DNA of 64,000 nucleotides from Heterocephalus glaber (taxonomy: Eukaryota > Chordata > Mammalia > Rodentia > Bathyergidae), in contig NW_004624730.1 in NCBI RefSeq assembly GCF_000247695.1, positions 26,795,760 to 26,859,759 of the forward strand, given 5' to 3'. Under the pieces are notes generated by a model. The model did no database searches. It worked only from the letters and a program-made list of their open reading frames with translations, and was not told where the DNA came from. Positions 10,712 through 21,326 of this stretch are shown piece after piece (within the stretch, counting starts at the first letter, position 1; every line of letters begins with the position of its first letter). Made by a program: the position numbers and the translations under genes.

Positions 10712-11543
10712 AAAAGTTATTCATTTTTGCTAATCCTACAAATTAATTTTCTCTATCTATTGCCCAACTTCTCCATCTATAGATATTTTTATGTAAGCTT
10801 TTTCCAAACAGTTCCTAATCTAAAGGGCAGACATGTTGGGTCTTCTGGTTGGGCAGTAAGTAAAATGCTTTGCAATTTGCTTTGCTAAAATTACATCATT
10901 TATGGGAATTAGAGTTACTACAAAATCAGTTTCTCAGTCTCCCAGCTGTTGCAGCTCACAGACTCTCAAAAATGCCACATTAAAAGTAGTGTGTGTCCGT
11001 GTATGTGACACAAGCCTGTTTATCTCCTCAAAGTAGACAATTGTTCACACACTAGGGGGACAGTGACACAAGAGGATTTTAGTCACCTGAAAGTGAGTGC
11101 TTCATAGGTAAGCAGAATCAGGAATGAGACCCAAAAAGGTGAAGTGGATTTCTGGAGGAGACAATTATACCTGTCATTTCTGGTACAGCTGGCCCTGGTC
11201 CCTGACTTCCAAGACAGAGGGTTTTTTTTGGGGGGGGGGGTTGTTTGTTTATCTGCTCTTCTTCACAACTCAACCTTTGACAATGCTGAAAAAAAGACTG
11301 AATTGGGTAAAAAGACTCAGTGTTGTGACTCAGCTGCCTAAATGACTCTGAAAGCATCATACTATTTCAACGAAAGTACGTGTTCACACCCACATCTGCA
11401 CACAGGAACTGAAGATGCCTATTCGCTGCAACACAGTAGCTGTCCATATACACAGTTTCCTAACTTTTCTGCCTCTGTGCCCTCGTTTGCCAGGTCCCCA
11501 TTCCCAGGTCCTCTGCTTGCTCTCCTCATCTTACCTCACCATT

Positions 11544-11548
<5 letters not shown>

Positions 11549-11586
<38 letters not shown>
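11549..11586. repeat. (TC)n microsatellite
   Basis: A pure CT dinucleotide run of about 18 units. It accounts for the Ser-Leu repeat tails of the open frames at 11342-11600. Confidence 0.97.
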
Positions 11587-11588
<2 letters not shown>

Positions 11589-12179
11589 GAACTTTATTAG
11601 GATCTACTTGGTGCTAACTGCATAATCCATATCAACATCCACGATGGATCAAAAATATGCAAAGAAAAAGAAAATTGTGTCTTTCTTGAACATGCATAGA
11701 CTTTGATCATTATCTCCTAAACAAGACAGCATCACAGCTATTGGCATGGCACTGATGTTGGTTTAGGTATTATTAGTAATCTAGAGCTGATTTAAAGTAC
11801 CTGGGAGGATGTAAGGAGGTTGTGTGTGAGCATTGTGACACTTTGTAGAAGGGACTTGAGTATCTGAAAAGTTTGGTATCTGCAAGGGGTCCTGGAACCC
11901 ACCTTGTGTCTATTGAATGATGTCTGTATGGAAGTCTTTTGAAGGAAGAGTCCATGGTTTCTGTTTTTTCCTGTGCTTTACCATCAAATAGATCTTTGTG
12001 TGTGAAGAAGGCCACTAGCTTCTCTTCATTTTGGTTTATTTTTACTTTTCAATTTGTTTTAAGTCATTCTACTATTCAATGTCTTCTACTTTTGTGTAGG
12101 ATAAACTGCAAGTCTGGAGTAGAGCAAACAAGTCCCTTTAAGAGTTACTCTCCATCTATTTTATTTAGATTCATCTCCC

Positions 12180-12500
12180 ACCTCAGTGCTCCACACACTG
12201 TTCTTCCAAGGCCAGGGACCTTCTTGTCACTCCTCTTTCAAAACGCTGTGCTTTTGTGTGTGCTGTTTTCATTACCTGAAATGCCTAGGAAACTCCTTGG
12301 AGTTCCTGTCTGACATTGCTCAGGCCCTTTTGTCTTTCTCTACCCTGAGCTGCTGCAACTCTGTCCCTGACGGATGGCCCTAAATAAACTGTGATCTTCT
12401 CTAAAGAAGGGATTGAGTTTTCTTCCTCCTTGTATATCCTGTGCTTGGCTAGTGCTTCAGACATACCAAGGGCTCTGCCATCTACTTACTTATGATGATC
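12180..12500 (+). repeat. L2 3' region
   Basis: 'ttcattacctgaaatgcctaggaaactcctt' and the later 'tatatcctgtgcttggctagtgcttcagac' fit the conserved 3' half of ancient L2 LINEs. It is strongly diverged and no coding capacity remains. Confidence 0.55.
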
Positions 12501-12512
12501 GAAAGGCTGAGT

Positions 12513-12600
12513 TCAATATATATATATATATTTGTGGTTGATATTTTTTGGTTAATATATTGATATATATTAATATATTGATATATTTTGGTTAATATCA
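12513..12600. repeat. AT-rich simple repeat
   Basis: Alternating TA and near-palindromic 'gatatatattaatatattgatatat' sequence sits at the left boundary of the inverted-repeat arm that follows. Confidence 0.8.
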
Positions 12601-12730
12601 ATTAGTGAACCTCAGAATACTGAGAAATGTCAAGGAAAGTTCTAAGTGTCCTATTTTCTTCAGTATTCTCAAGAGAAACCAAATCTGGCTTAAAACCGGG
12701 GACCTCAGACCCACCCAGTTTTCTCCATCT
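12596..12730 (+). repeat. Left arm of a large inverted repeat
   Basis: The segment around 'gagaaaccaaatctggctta' (12672-12691), with its flanks, aligns in reverse complement to 13130-13253. Both arms give the same peptide shadow (Asn-Gln-Ile-Trp-Leu-Lys-Thr, opposite strands), which is how I noticed the pair. The family is not identified. It could be two oppositely oriented copies of one unnamed repeat. Confidence 0.6.
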
Positions 12731-12847
12731 CCTGGAAACATAGCTGGCTGTCAGTTTGGTGAGAAGTTATTTGAGGATAAAATGTTAATTCCCCAGCCTA
12801 ATACTTGTAATTATTTATTTTTTTTATGAAGCTCTTTATTCAGCCTA

Positions 12848-12947
12848 TTTTTTTTTTTTTTTTTTTTGGTCTGTGCTAGGGATGGAACCCTGGCCTTGTA
12901 CATGCTAGGCAAGTAAGTGCTCTATCACTGAGATACATGCCTAGTCC
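12848..12947 (-). repeat. ID-type SINE, older tRNA-Ala-like form
   Basis: Long T-run (12848-12867), then 'gctagggatggaaccctggccttgtacatgctaggcaag' and 'ctctatcactgag'. This form retains the tRNA-like 'catgctaggcaagt' loop that the younger ID copies in this window have lost. It lies in the loop of the inverted repeat. Confidence 0.83.
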
Positions 12948-13129
12948 TCTTTAGTGTTCTTACAGAGAGACACACTAGCATTTAAATCCCATGCTTTGCA
13001 TAATTGCATAACCCATCAACAGGAACCAATGACCAGGCCTGGCTTCATGTATTCTCCCATGAGTCTCACAGGGCTCCCCTGTCAGAAGAACCCCACTCTC
13101 GAAGCATTTCCTACCACTGAGTTCATCTG

Positions 13130-13253
13130 GAGTAGGTCTGAGTACATTGGTCTTAAGCCAGATTTGGTTTCTCCTGAGGACAAGGACAAATACAAGGTGA
13201 ACCTTAGGATGTTCTCTAACATCTCCCAACATTCTCAGAGTCACTAATATCAA
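13130..13253 (-). repeat. Right arm of a large inverted repeat
   Basis: Reverse complement partner of 12596-12730. The best-conserved block is 'taagccagatttggtttctc' (13154-13173). The arms are separated by about 400 bp, including one SINE. Confidence 0.6.
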
Positions 13254-13476
13254 TCAGAGTGAAAATATGCATATTGATCTCAACCATTCATTCATTTATT
13301 CATCAATAATGAATAACCTCTGTTTTGTTAAAGGCACTGACTGGGCACGAGAATTATAATGTTGAAAAATTCACTCCCTTTTCTACAGGAGTTTACAGTT
13401 CAATCAGGGTCATGCTTTATGGGACAGAGTTATTTTAGTGAATCTATGAGCATCTGGAATTCAATATAAGTGCATA

Positions 13477-13526
13477 CGCTCGCGCGTGCGTGTGTGTGCG
13501 CGCGCGTGTGTGTGCGCGTGCGCACG
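13477..13526. repeat. Alternating CG/TG purine-pyrimidine tract
   Basis: About 50 bp of strictly alternating pyrimidine-purine, rich in CG and TG steps. Such tracts readily adopt Z-DNA under supercoiling. The many intact CpGs are unusual in mammalian intergenic DNA. Confidence 0.9.
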
Positions 13527-13956
13527 AACAGCATCTAAACCTGCTTATCAGGTTTTCAGAGCCTTCAAAGACTGAAAAGTAAAAGGCACTGGTTGATTGT
13601 TTGGTGGGTGTTGAAATTTCAGACATTGCAGAGAAAGTTATAATGTCTCACATTAAGTTCTGCTTTGAGGACCAGGCTCTCAGGGCTGTCCCTGAAACAA
13701 ATGCCCTCTGTTTTAGGGGCAGACTTCATAGACTCATCTTTTTCCAGTGATCAGAAACTTTACTGTTCTGGGCAGGAAATCAGCTTCACCAATTTTAACC
13801 TAGATCCTACAAGATCTTTTTATATGTGCTTCCATGGGCATTAAACAAATGATATATACAGGAGCTATAATGTCCTCACAACATTTAATTATAATGTAAA
13901 AGATCTAGTGTCCCATGAAAAAAACCTACAACATAAGTGGTCGTAATTATCTTTTC

Positions 13957-14080
13957 GGGGCAGGGATTTAGCTCAGTGGCACCATGCCTGCCTTGAAAAC
14001 ACAAGGTCCTGAGTTCGATCCCCAGTACCAAAAAAACAAACAAAAAACAAGAAAAAACAACAACAAAGAAAACCAAACAC
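13957..14080 (+). repeat. ID-like SINE with long A-rich tail
   Basis: Begins 'ggggcagggatttagctcagtgg', contains 'gagttcgatccccagtacc', then a roughly 50-base A-rich tail. The flanks share 'taattatctttt', a target-site duplication. Confidence 0.93.
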
Positions 14081-14143
14081 ATAATTATCTTTTTCATTGG
14101 AAATGCTAACTCTTGAATTTTACATACATTGTAATAAAGAAAG

Positions 14144-14235
14144 AATTGAAAAGAGGAAAGAAGGAAGAAAGGAAGGGAAGGAGCGAAGGAAATGGAAAGG
14201 AAAGAAGAGGAAAGGAAAAGAAAGGAAAGAAGGCT
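14144..14235. repeat. GAAA/GGAA polypurine tract
   Basis: About 90 bp of nearly uninterrupted purines on the plus strand, built of imperfect gaaag/ggaaa units. Confidence 0.9.
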
Positions 14236-14251
14236 TAAAAACCCTATAGAC

Positions 14252-14443
14252 CAGTGGTAGGGAACCCATGGTATATGTATTATTTGTTTTTCTTTTAAAA
14301 CAAAAGAAGCTAATGTATGAGTTGTTTTTTCTAAACTAAAGCCTCCGTATTCAGGTTTGAATGCATTGTTGGCACTTGGTGATAAATAAGTGGGTTTTGG
14401 TTTGCAGTCTTGGCACTTGTCTCTAAGAGATTTGCTATCACTG
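14252..14443. mobile_element. Small hAT-like non-autonomous DNA transposon
   Basis: The left end CAGTGGTAGGGAACCC and the reverse complement of the right end (CAGTGATAGCAAATCT) form imperfect terminal inverted repeats of about 16 bp. 'ttggcacttgtctctaagagatttgc' near the right end is typical of mammalian hAT MITE families. There is no transposase. The 8-bp flanks (ctatagac, tttcagat) do not match well, so the exact ends are provisional. Confidence 0.5.
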
Positions 14444-15393
14444 TTTCAGATGCACAAATCCCAGCTCTGAGCTGGTTTGGCTAAGGCACAGGTTTGCTTG
14501 ATGTCTAGATTGCTCAAGTAGCTGGATGTGATTAGCAGCAAGGCTTATCATTCTGTTGTTTGGTGACAGATTCATTTAGTCAACTAAATTTTCTGAAAAG
14601 TTACTTTCCCGTTTTACAACCTAACTTTCTCTAGTGTTCTCTCTGCAACTACTTGCTTCCTGGGGAATATAATGCACCAAAAAATTATTTCATTCAATAA
14701 ATACTGGACATCCACTATGCCCTGGGCAAGCCCTGTATGCCCAAGGAACTGACTATGGTCAACAAAACAAACCAAGCTGCCTGCCTCACGAAGACTGTCA
14801 AGTACCTGTTTTCATTTACACTACCACTAACAGTGCATTAGTTGTTCCCATTTCCCCATATCCCTGCCAGCACTTGGTGTTGCCAGTCTTTTTAATTTTT
14901 TTGAAATTTGCTAGAAGTGAAATGGTGTATCATCATCTAAATTTCTAATCAGTTAATGAGATTGAAAATTAGCTGGCACTCAGTTTCATCTTCTTTGTAT
15001 TTTCTATATATATTGTTGGCTTATATTTCTATCAAGCTGTTTTTCTTACTGATTTGTAAGAGTTTGTCATACATCCTGGGTTATTTTAGGTCTGGTTGCC
15101 AGAAGTAAGCCCTTGTATCAGGATTACAAGTGATTTATTTTTTAAAAACTTAGAAAGGATTATGGAAGTGTGTATTTATAGGAGAAATATAAGAGAGTAG
15201 TGAAAGAGGGAAAATGAAGAAACAAAGAAAGAGTGTACTCCCAAAGTGTCACAGAGGTGGTCTCTGCCTGACCCCCAGGGAACTCTGTGGGGGACTCACT
15301 CATCACTGACCAAGGGCTGTGCTAGAGAATGTTATGCTCTCCTTGTGTTTCTAGCTTTCTGTGTATGTGGGGGCAAATAGATCCTGGCCATAC

Positions 15394-15478
15394 TTTTTTG
15401 GGGGGTACTGGGGATCGAATTTGGGACCTTGGGCTTTCAAGGCAAGGGGCAGCACCACTGAGCTAAATCCCCAGCTCC
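15394..15478 (-). repeat. ID-like SINE
   Basis: Minus-strand copy flanked by 'cctggccatacttttt' (left) and 'cctggccatattttta' (right), a near-perfect target-site duplication. Confidence 0.93.
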
Positions 15479-15573
15479 CTGGCCATATTTTTAAGAGCTA
15501 GAGGTGCTGACTTTTAGAAGTAAAAACACTCTGGGATCGGGGAGTAAAATGCACAAAAATGATGATGAGGAAA

Positions 15574-15700
15574 GCAGGGTGTGATGGCACATGCTTCTAA
15601 TCCCAGGACTCAGGAGGCTGAGGAGCCACAGGCTACATACTGAGGTCAAGGCTAGCCTGGACTACATACCAAGACCCCATCTCATAAAACACAACAAAAA
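15574..15700 (+). repeat. B1-like SINE
   Basis: 'gatggcacatgcttctaatcccaggactcaggaggctgagg' head and an A-rich tail with C interruptions (about 15686-15712). Confidence 0.88.
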
Positions 15701-15852
15701 CAAAACCAAACGAAAATGGTAAGGAGGAAAAAAGAAAAAAAGGTAAGGAGGAATCTAAGGTGATCTGGCTGGAAAACTGGTAGCATCCACTAAAGTCACT
15801 GCATTATGAAAAAAATAACTCAATTTCACTATTAGTTCAAGGAATGTAATCT

Positions 15853-16335
15853 GACTCAGTCACTTTCTTTGTCACTGGACAAAATACCCAACACCTGCAA
15901 CTTAAAGGAGGAAAAGAGGTTTATCTTGGCTCAGGTTTTGTTTGTTTGTGGTGGTGGTGGGTACTGGGGATTGAACCCAAGGCCTTCTCTCTGAGCTACA
16001 TCTCCAGCCCTTTTGAGACCTCTCACTGCATTGCCCAGGCTGGGCTTGCACATATGGTCTTCCTGCCTCAGCCTCCCAGAGTGCTGGGATTACAAACATG
16101 TGCCACCACACCCAGCTTGGCTCATGTTTTCAGTCCATGGTCAGCTAGCTCCAAAGCAGAAACAGGATGGCAGAGGAGCATAGAAGAGGAAAAGCTGCTC
16201 ACATCATGGTGGCCAGGAAGCAGAGAGCAAGGGAGGAGCCGGGAGAGAGACACCCTTCCCGGTCATGACCCCTGCTTTTCCCACCAGGCCCCATGTCCCA
16301 ACAGCACATTCCGGGCAGTCAGCATCCCATGATCC
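15853..16335 (+). repeat. Interspersed repeat (same family as 6165-6333), split by a SINE
   Basis: Sequence at 15853-15939 resumes at 16117 after an antisense SINE and runs to about 16335. It includes 'ctgctcacatcatggtggccaggaagcagagag' (16195-16227). The open frames across it on both strands have no recognisable domain. The family name is uncertain. Confidence 0.5.
15940..16116 (-). repeat. B1-ID dimeric SINE
   Basis: The ID part lies at left ('tactggggattgaaccc') and the B1 part at right ('gtgctgggattacaaacatgtgccacca'). The 14-bp duplication TTGGCTC(A)GGTTTT / TTGGCTCATGTTTT lies at 15926-15939 and 16117-16130. Confidence 0.93.
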
Positions 16336-16465
16336 AGTCGCCTGCCAAACGCAAGGCTTCTGAGGCCATCTTAGAGCTAAAGCACCACACCATCTACAAC
16401 AGCAACACACCTTCCACCTATTGTATTTGCAAAGATTTAAGGTATAAGAAACATCTACCCATAGG

Positions 16466-16765
16466 ATGGCAATAATGACAGGATTTGCATACACTGTTGG
16501 AAACATAAATTGGTTCAAGTCCTTTTTGGGGAAAATATTTGACAGAAGCGATCAAATTTTAAAATCACATATCGCTGGATACATTGGTTCTTTTCCTAGG
16601 AATTTATCTCTAGCCACGGTCACACAAAAGCAGACTGTTCACTTACCATTATTTGTAGAGTAAGAAACTGAAAACTACCAATAGGTGACAACCATACAAA
16701 GGAATATTATTTGTGGTTTAAAATAATGAAATATATAACTGTATGTATTGGCATGGAGAGAAGTT
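16466..16765 (+). repeat. Old L1 3' region fragment
   Basis: 'tacactgttggaaacataaattgg...' through 'caaaggaatattatttgtggttt' follows the layout of ancient L1M 3' ends. The copy is heavily diverged and non-coding. Confidence 0.6.
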
Positions 16766-16774
16766 CATGAGACA

Positions 16775-16960
16775 CTGGATCTATCCGTTGCTCGCTGTGT
16801 GACCCTGTGCAAATACTTAACCTTTCTACACCTCCACATCTTCAACTGTCAAATGAGGACAATAATAATATTATTATGTTTGTTGTATAGATTAAGTTAT
16901 ATATCATATCTATCAAGTGTTTTACATAGTGCCTAGCACATACTCAACAAGTATAAAATG
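16775..16960 (+). repeat. MIR element
   Basis: 'cgctgtgtgaccctgtgcaaatacttaacctttc' through 'gtgcctagcacatactcaacaagt' spans almost a full MIR consensus with its L2-type 3' end. Confidence 0.75.
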
Positions 16961-17186
16961 CAAGTGTCAAAATAGTATACGTAATTGTTTCTTTGTTTAA
17001 AGTCCAATTATAGGGAAAAAAAATTCTGGCATACTTTTTTCTTAAGTCTGACATTTGGGAGAAACAGAACTTTTACTTTTTTACTTAATATATGTTGGAA
17101 CTTAACATTTTCAACAATGAGCACTTATTTCCTTAAAAGTGCTGATGAAATGAAACAAAATTTTTTAAAAAGATGCCTAAGACTTC

Positions 17187-17391
17187 TGGGTGTAGTGGCC
17201 CTCACCTGTAATGCCAGTACTCTGGGAGGCTGAGACAGGAAGATCACAAGTTTGAGTCTAGCCTGGGCAAATTAGCAACTTAGTGAGAACTTGTATCAAA
17301 AAAAAAAAAAATTAAAACAAGATGGGGATGTGACGCACAGAAAAGGTTCTGGGTTCAATTCCTAGTACCACTAAAAACAAAATGCATGAGA
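17187..17391 (+). repeat. B1-ID dimeric SINE
   Basis: B1 head ('gcctcacctgtaatgcc'-type), poly-A linker (17299-17311), ID half ending 'ttcaattcctagtacc'. The flanks share 'atgcctaagacttct' / 'atgcatgagacttag'. Confidence 0.87.
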
Positions 17392-17970
17392 CTTAGAGTC
17401 TGGGACATTGATTGACTGTTTCTATGAGCCCAGGGGCTCTTTCTGCAGCTCAATGGAAGGCTTCTGCTAAGAGTGTTCCCATTTCCACAGTAGGGTATCA
17501 GGACAGAGAACCAACCAATGGACTCAACAGAAAAAATATATGGTCATAAGCCCAAACTCAGAATGAACAGCAACCTGCTCTGGATTTAGTTTTGAGAACA
17601 AAAGGGACCACATCATACTGTTAATAACACGCAGGAGTAAGAATCTTACAGTTGTGATGTTGAGTTAAATCTGTCAGAGTGTTGGTAGGGATACACACCT
17701 TTAAAATATCAGGGAGCAAAAACAAAACAAAACAAAACAAAAATATCAGGGGGCTACTTCAAATAAAGTAGAAACCAGAATTTTGCAGACATTTAGAATG
17801 TTGAAGGCCAGGCATGTGGGCCAAAAAAATGTTTGCCTACAGAATTTTCTTTCTTTCATTGTCTGCCAGGAGGTTACATAAGCCTCTCTCCAGTTCCACC
17901 CAAACCCTCAGTCAGAAGAACATACACAAATAATGAAAAGACGGAGGCTCCAAGTGGAAATTCAATTATA

Positions 17971-17976
17971 TTTATT
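17971..17976 (-). terminator. WWTR1: Predicted WWTR1 distal poly(A) signal
   Basis: AATAAA on the minus strand, about 3.35 kb past the stop codon. The resulting UTR length fits what I know of mammalian WWTR1. It is not proven from sequence alone. Confidence 0.5.
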
Positions 17977-18803
17977 TTTCTTATACAGAATCAGAGAAGT
18001 AAAAACCAGTACCAAACTCTAAGTAAAATGGTTTGATCTGATTGATCTGGTTGCATACTTTCTGTATGCACATCATTTGAAATTAAAAATAAACACACAT
18101 ATGTCATATTACAAAATGTAGACGTAAATTCTTTAAAAAGTTAAAAGTACTAGCACAGAAATGATGTAGTGTTAGGGAAACGGTCTCTGTCAATCACCCA
18201 TTTTCCCGCTCAAATGGATCTACAAGTTCCTTTTTTTAAAACAGCTTTTTTTTTTTTAATACAAGATGTACTTTCCTAAGTTACTTTCTAATTGCGTGAT
18301 GAGAATGGACCAGTCATGAGCACACGCTCCCAGTCCCGCCCACCTACGTCTCACACATCTCTTCTCCCGGGGCCCCAGTGCCTTGGCACACCAAGGTGTT
18401 TACAGTCTTCACCCTTACCACATACTGTGTCACCGGCCAAACAAATGGCATTCCACATCCTAAATACTACAGTGAAACACAGGCTGTTACTTATATGTAA
18501 CAGAATTACCAAAAGGTTCGGACCTTTCTTTCGCTAAAAGAAAATGTATTTCATCAGAAAAAAAACATCTTGAATAAAAGATCTCTGAAATTCCTTTTCA
18601 ACTTCACTTTTTAAAATATGCCTTTCGCATAGTGAAATTTTGGGGTGAGATGGTAAAACTGATTGATTGATTTTGGACTACAAAGACTAGGTATCCTGCA
18701 GTTGTCTTATAATAAGATATATAGTATAAATAGCACCTTATCATGAATTCTGAGGGGTTTAACACTTACAATAATAGAAAACAGTCATTTAAAAGTTGCT
18801 TGA

Positions 18804-18894
18804 GGGCTGGGGGTGTAGCTCCGTGGAAGAATGCTTGCCTAGCATGCGCCCTAGATTGTTCAACCGCTAGCACTGAGAAAAACAAAATAAAAAA
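18804..18894 (+). repeat. ID-type SINE, tRNA-Ala-like form
   Basis: 'gggctgggggtgtagctccgtgg' and 'cttgcctagcatgcgccctag' retain the tRNA-like anticodon-arm sequence. The B box is mutated. The copy lies antisense in the WWTR1 3' UTR. Confidence 0.85.
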
Positions 18895-18905
18895 AGCTCT
18901 TACTA

Positions 18906-18995
18906 GGCCGGGGATTTAGCTCAGTGGTTTCGCCACCTGCTGCGCAAGCGCAAAGACCCGAGTTTGATCCCCGGTACCAAAAAAAAAAAAAAAAA
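18906..18995 (+). repeat. ID-like SINE, young-looking
   Basis: Intact A box ('tagctcagtgg') and B box ('gagtttgatccccgg') and a pure 17-base poly-A tail. A short 'ctcttact' duplication flanks it. The copy lies antisense in the WWTR1 3' UTR. Confidence 0.94.
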
Positions 18996-21326
18996 TCTCT
19001 TACTTTAGATTTCAGTCTTGAATGACAAAAGCCATATTTTATGGCCTTAAAAACAAAAAAATTATCTGCCTTTATCTATGAGTAAACAAATAGGGTCCAT
19101 ATTTTATTCATATTTATTAGATTCATTAATAAATGTTCCAACTAATTTCACTAAAAAAATTACTCTAGAATTTTCTAATGCCATGAGCTTACTAGAAAAT
19201 TACTTCTAAAAGTTGGTGATATAAATCAATGATTTAACTACTTAAAAAAAAAAGAGGGCTATCTCTTTCTCTTACATTTAATAACTTGAAAATGCATCTA
19301 TAAAAATATTTTTTAAAAATACAGTAACACTGCTGAGTTTTGTTAGGTCCCTTATTTTTTTTTTCTTAGAATGTACAACTTTTTGCAATTTTTGCTTACA
19401 AAAAAGAAAAAGAAAGGATGCTCCCTTTCAATTTAGTAGCAATATAAACATCTACCTTCACCCTCTCAGAGTGCTCGAGGAGCAAAAAGAATTAGTGGAA
19501 CATAAACCGTGGGTCCTTCAGGAGAGAGAAGACACTTGAGAGTGCTGGAAGCAACAGCAGCTCCTGCTCCTGTCTGCTTATTGTTCAGCATCAGTATGGA
19601 CAGGCTACCACAGCACTGGCCCTTCCCTCTTCTCCCACATAAAGTGCACCAAAGCCCTCTTTTCTTCTACAACAGAGTCATTTGGTATGAAGGTTGTAGT
19701 AGAAAATTGTTGCTTTATTCTTTTGGGGGCACCTCTCACATCTGCTTGTCTTGCTATTGGGGTATTATTCCTTGTCTATTTTCATTTCACAACTAGTATC
19801 CCTTCCATTATATTTCATAACTTCACCTCTGACCTTTTCACTTGCTTTCTTTCCAACAAGATCAAATGTAGTCTGTACATTTATATTCTGATAGATCAAA
19901 AAGGATCTTCTTTAAGATCATCAACAAATCCCCCCCACCCTTGGGAATTGAAAGGTTCCTCTCAGAGACCTGGATTATTAATGTTTTTCTTTTTAAAAAT
20001 GGTTAAACTCATAGATTATAAATAATGTCATTCAAAATATTAAACCCTTGAGGACTTCATTGGCAATGCAGGTAGACTGCATGCCAGGTGAACGTGATGC
20101 TCTCTCAGTCCTTAAAAGCTACTAAAGTTTTGGGTTACATAAGAGGTATTAAATACATAGCTCATGCCTTTTTATACCAACTGTAGCAAACAGGGTTAGA
20201 ATAATATATTTAGGAATCAATTTTACTGCATTCAGAAACATGTCTCCACCATATGCTCTCAGAGGGCATTTTTGTTACACGTCAGTCAGAGATCTGCTTC
20301 ATCCTTCAAACAGTTTCATAGATAGGCTTATTTTAAACACTTGAAATCTTGAAAGCAAAATTGACAAGGCTTCAGAATTTGAAAAGCAACAGCTTATTGC
20401 ATCTGCCATCAGGTTGAAATTCCAAAGTCTTTAGAATGGTTTCAAAAGACAAAAATACAGTTGCCACTGATTTATCGAAAACATTTGGCTGTCCTTTGTC
20501 ATCAGCTACAAAAATTATAGTGTTTTCTAAATAAACATCAAACTCTAAGTTGCACTGTTAACAAATCCATGTTGCAATTAAAAAGTTTTGTTTAACAAAT
20601 GCTAATCATTAGTACAAACTGGTCTCTTTCACAAGATCTCTAGGTAAGAATTCTAATGCTGCTGCTACTCTCCTGCTGGAAGGACTAAGTTGTCTAGATG
20701 CTATGCAGTAAAACAATGAAAAATAAACTAAAATAGAACTGTCTGTGCCTTTGTAAATACAGAGTAATAAGAGCCATCAGAGCTAACATGGATTCAAAAC
20801 TACATTGTATTCCATACAGCAGAATTTTACTATCCATACAATGATTTTTAAAGCTCAAGTTAAATAGGTTTTAAAGCATTTGGTACTACTGTCATCAATA
20901 CAGTTTTGAAAATGTAAAACAGGTCTAATTTTGTGCACATTTCCTGGACCAAGCTGCCCATCCAAATTTGCTACCTGTGGTCAGCTTTTTATGGTTTACA
21001 ATAAACTGATGTATAAATGTCAACTAACACCAATAAAGCTTAGCCATGGGGCAGCAGAGAGGAAAAAGTAATTCTGTAGACACAATTCTGCATCATCTAT
21101 CATGGGAATGCAGGACTGCAGAAAATGAAAACAGAATATTTATATGTAACTTAAGTTACTGTCAATCAAAACCAGGCAAAGACTAAACTGGCCACATGGG
21201 AAAGAGGGCACATGAGTCATGGAGGCAGGAAGTGGTGCACCTGCAGACCTTCTCTGCTCCATCACTTTTTCCAAGAGGCCCAGGAAATGTCAGGTCATGG
21301 CTGCTTCCCACTTACAATAGCAGTGA

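Larger units (their letters stand above)
17951..21326 (-). other. WWTR1: WWTR1 3' UTR
   Basis: This stretch lies directly downstream (minus strand) of the WWTR1 stop codon. It is long, AT-rich and without coding frames of note, as expected of the multi-kilobase WWTR1 3' UTR in mammals. The lower boundary is my inference from an AATAAA (complement of TTTATT at 17971-17976), with cleavage expected about 15-25 bases beyond it. Other TTTATT sites, for example near 19100-19130, could serve as earlier poly(A) sites. Two SINEs have inserted in it at 18804-18995, antisense to the transcript. Confidence 0.75.

Noticed and set aside
18906..18990. tRNA genes suggested by A-box and B-box matches here and at many other sites
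   Set aside because: The copies have poly-A tails and target-site duplications and cannot fold into a full cloverleaf. They are tRNA-derived ID SINEs.
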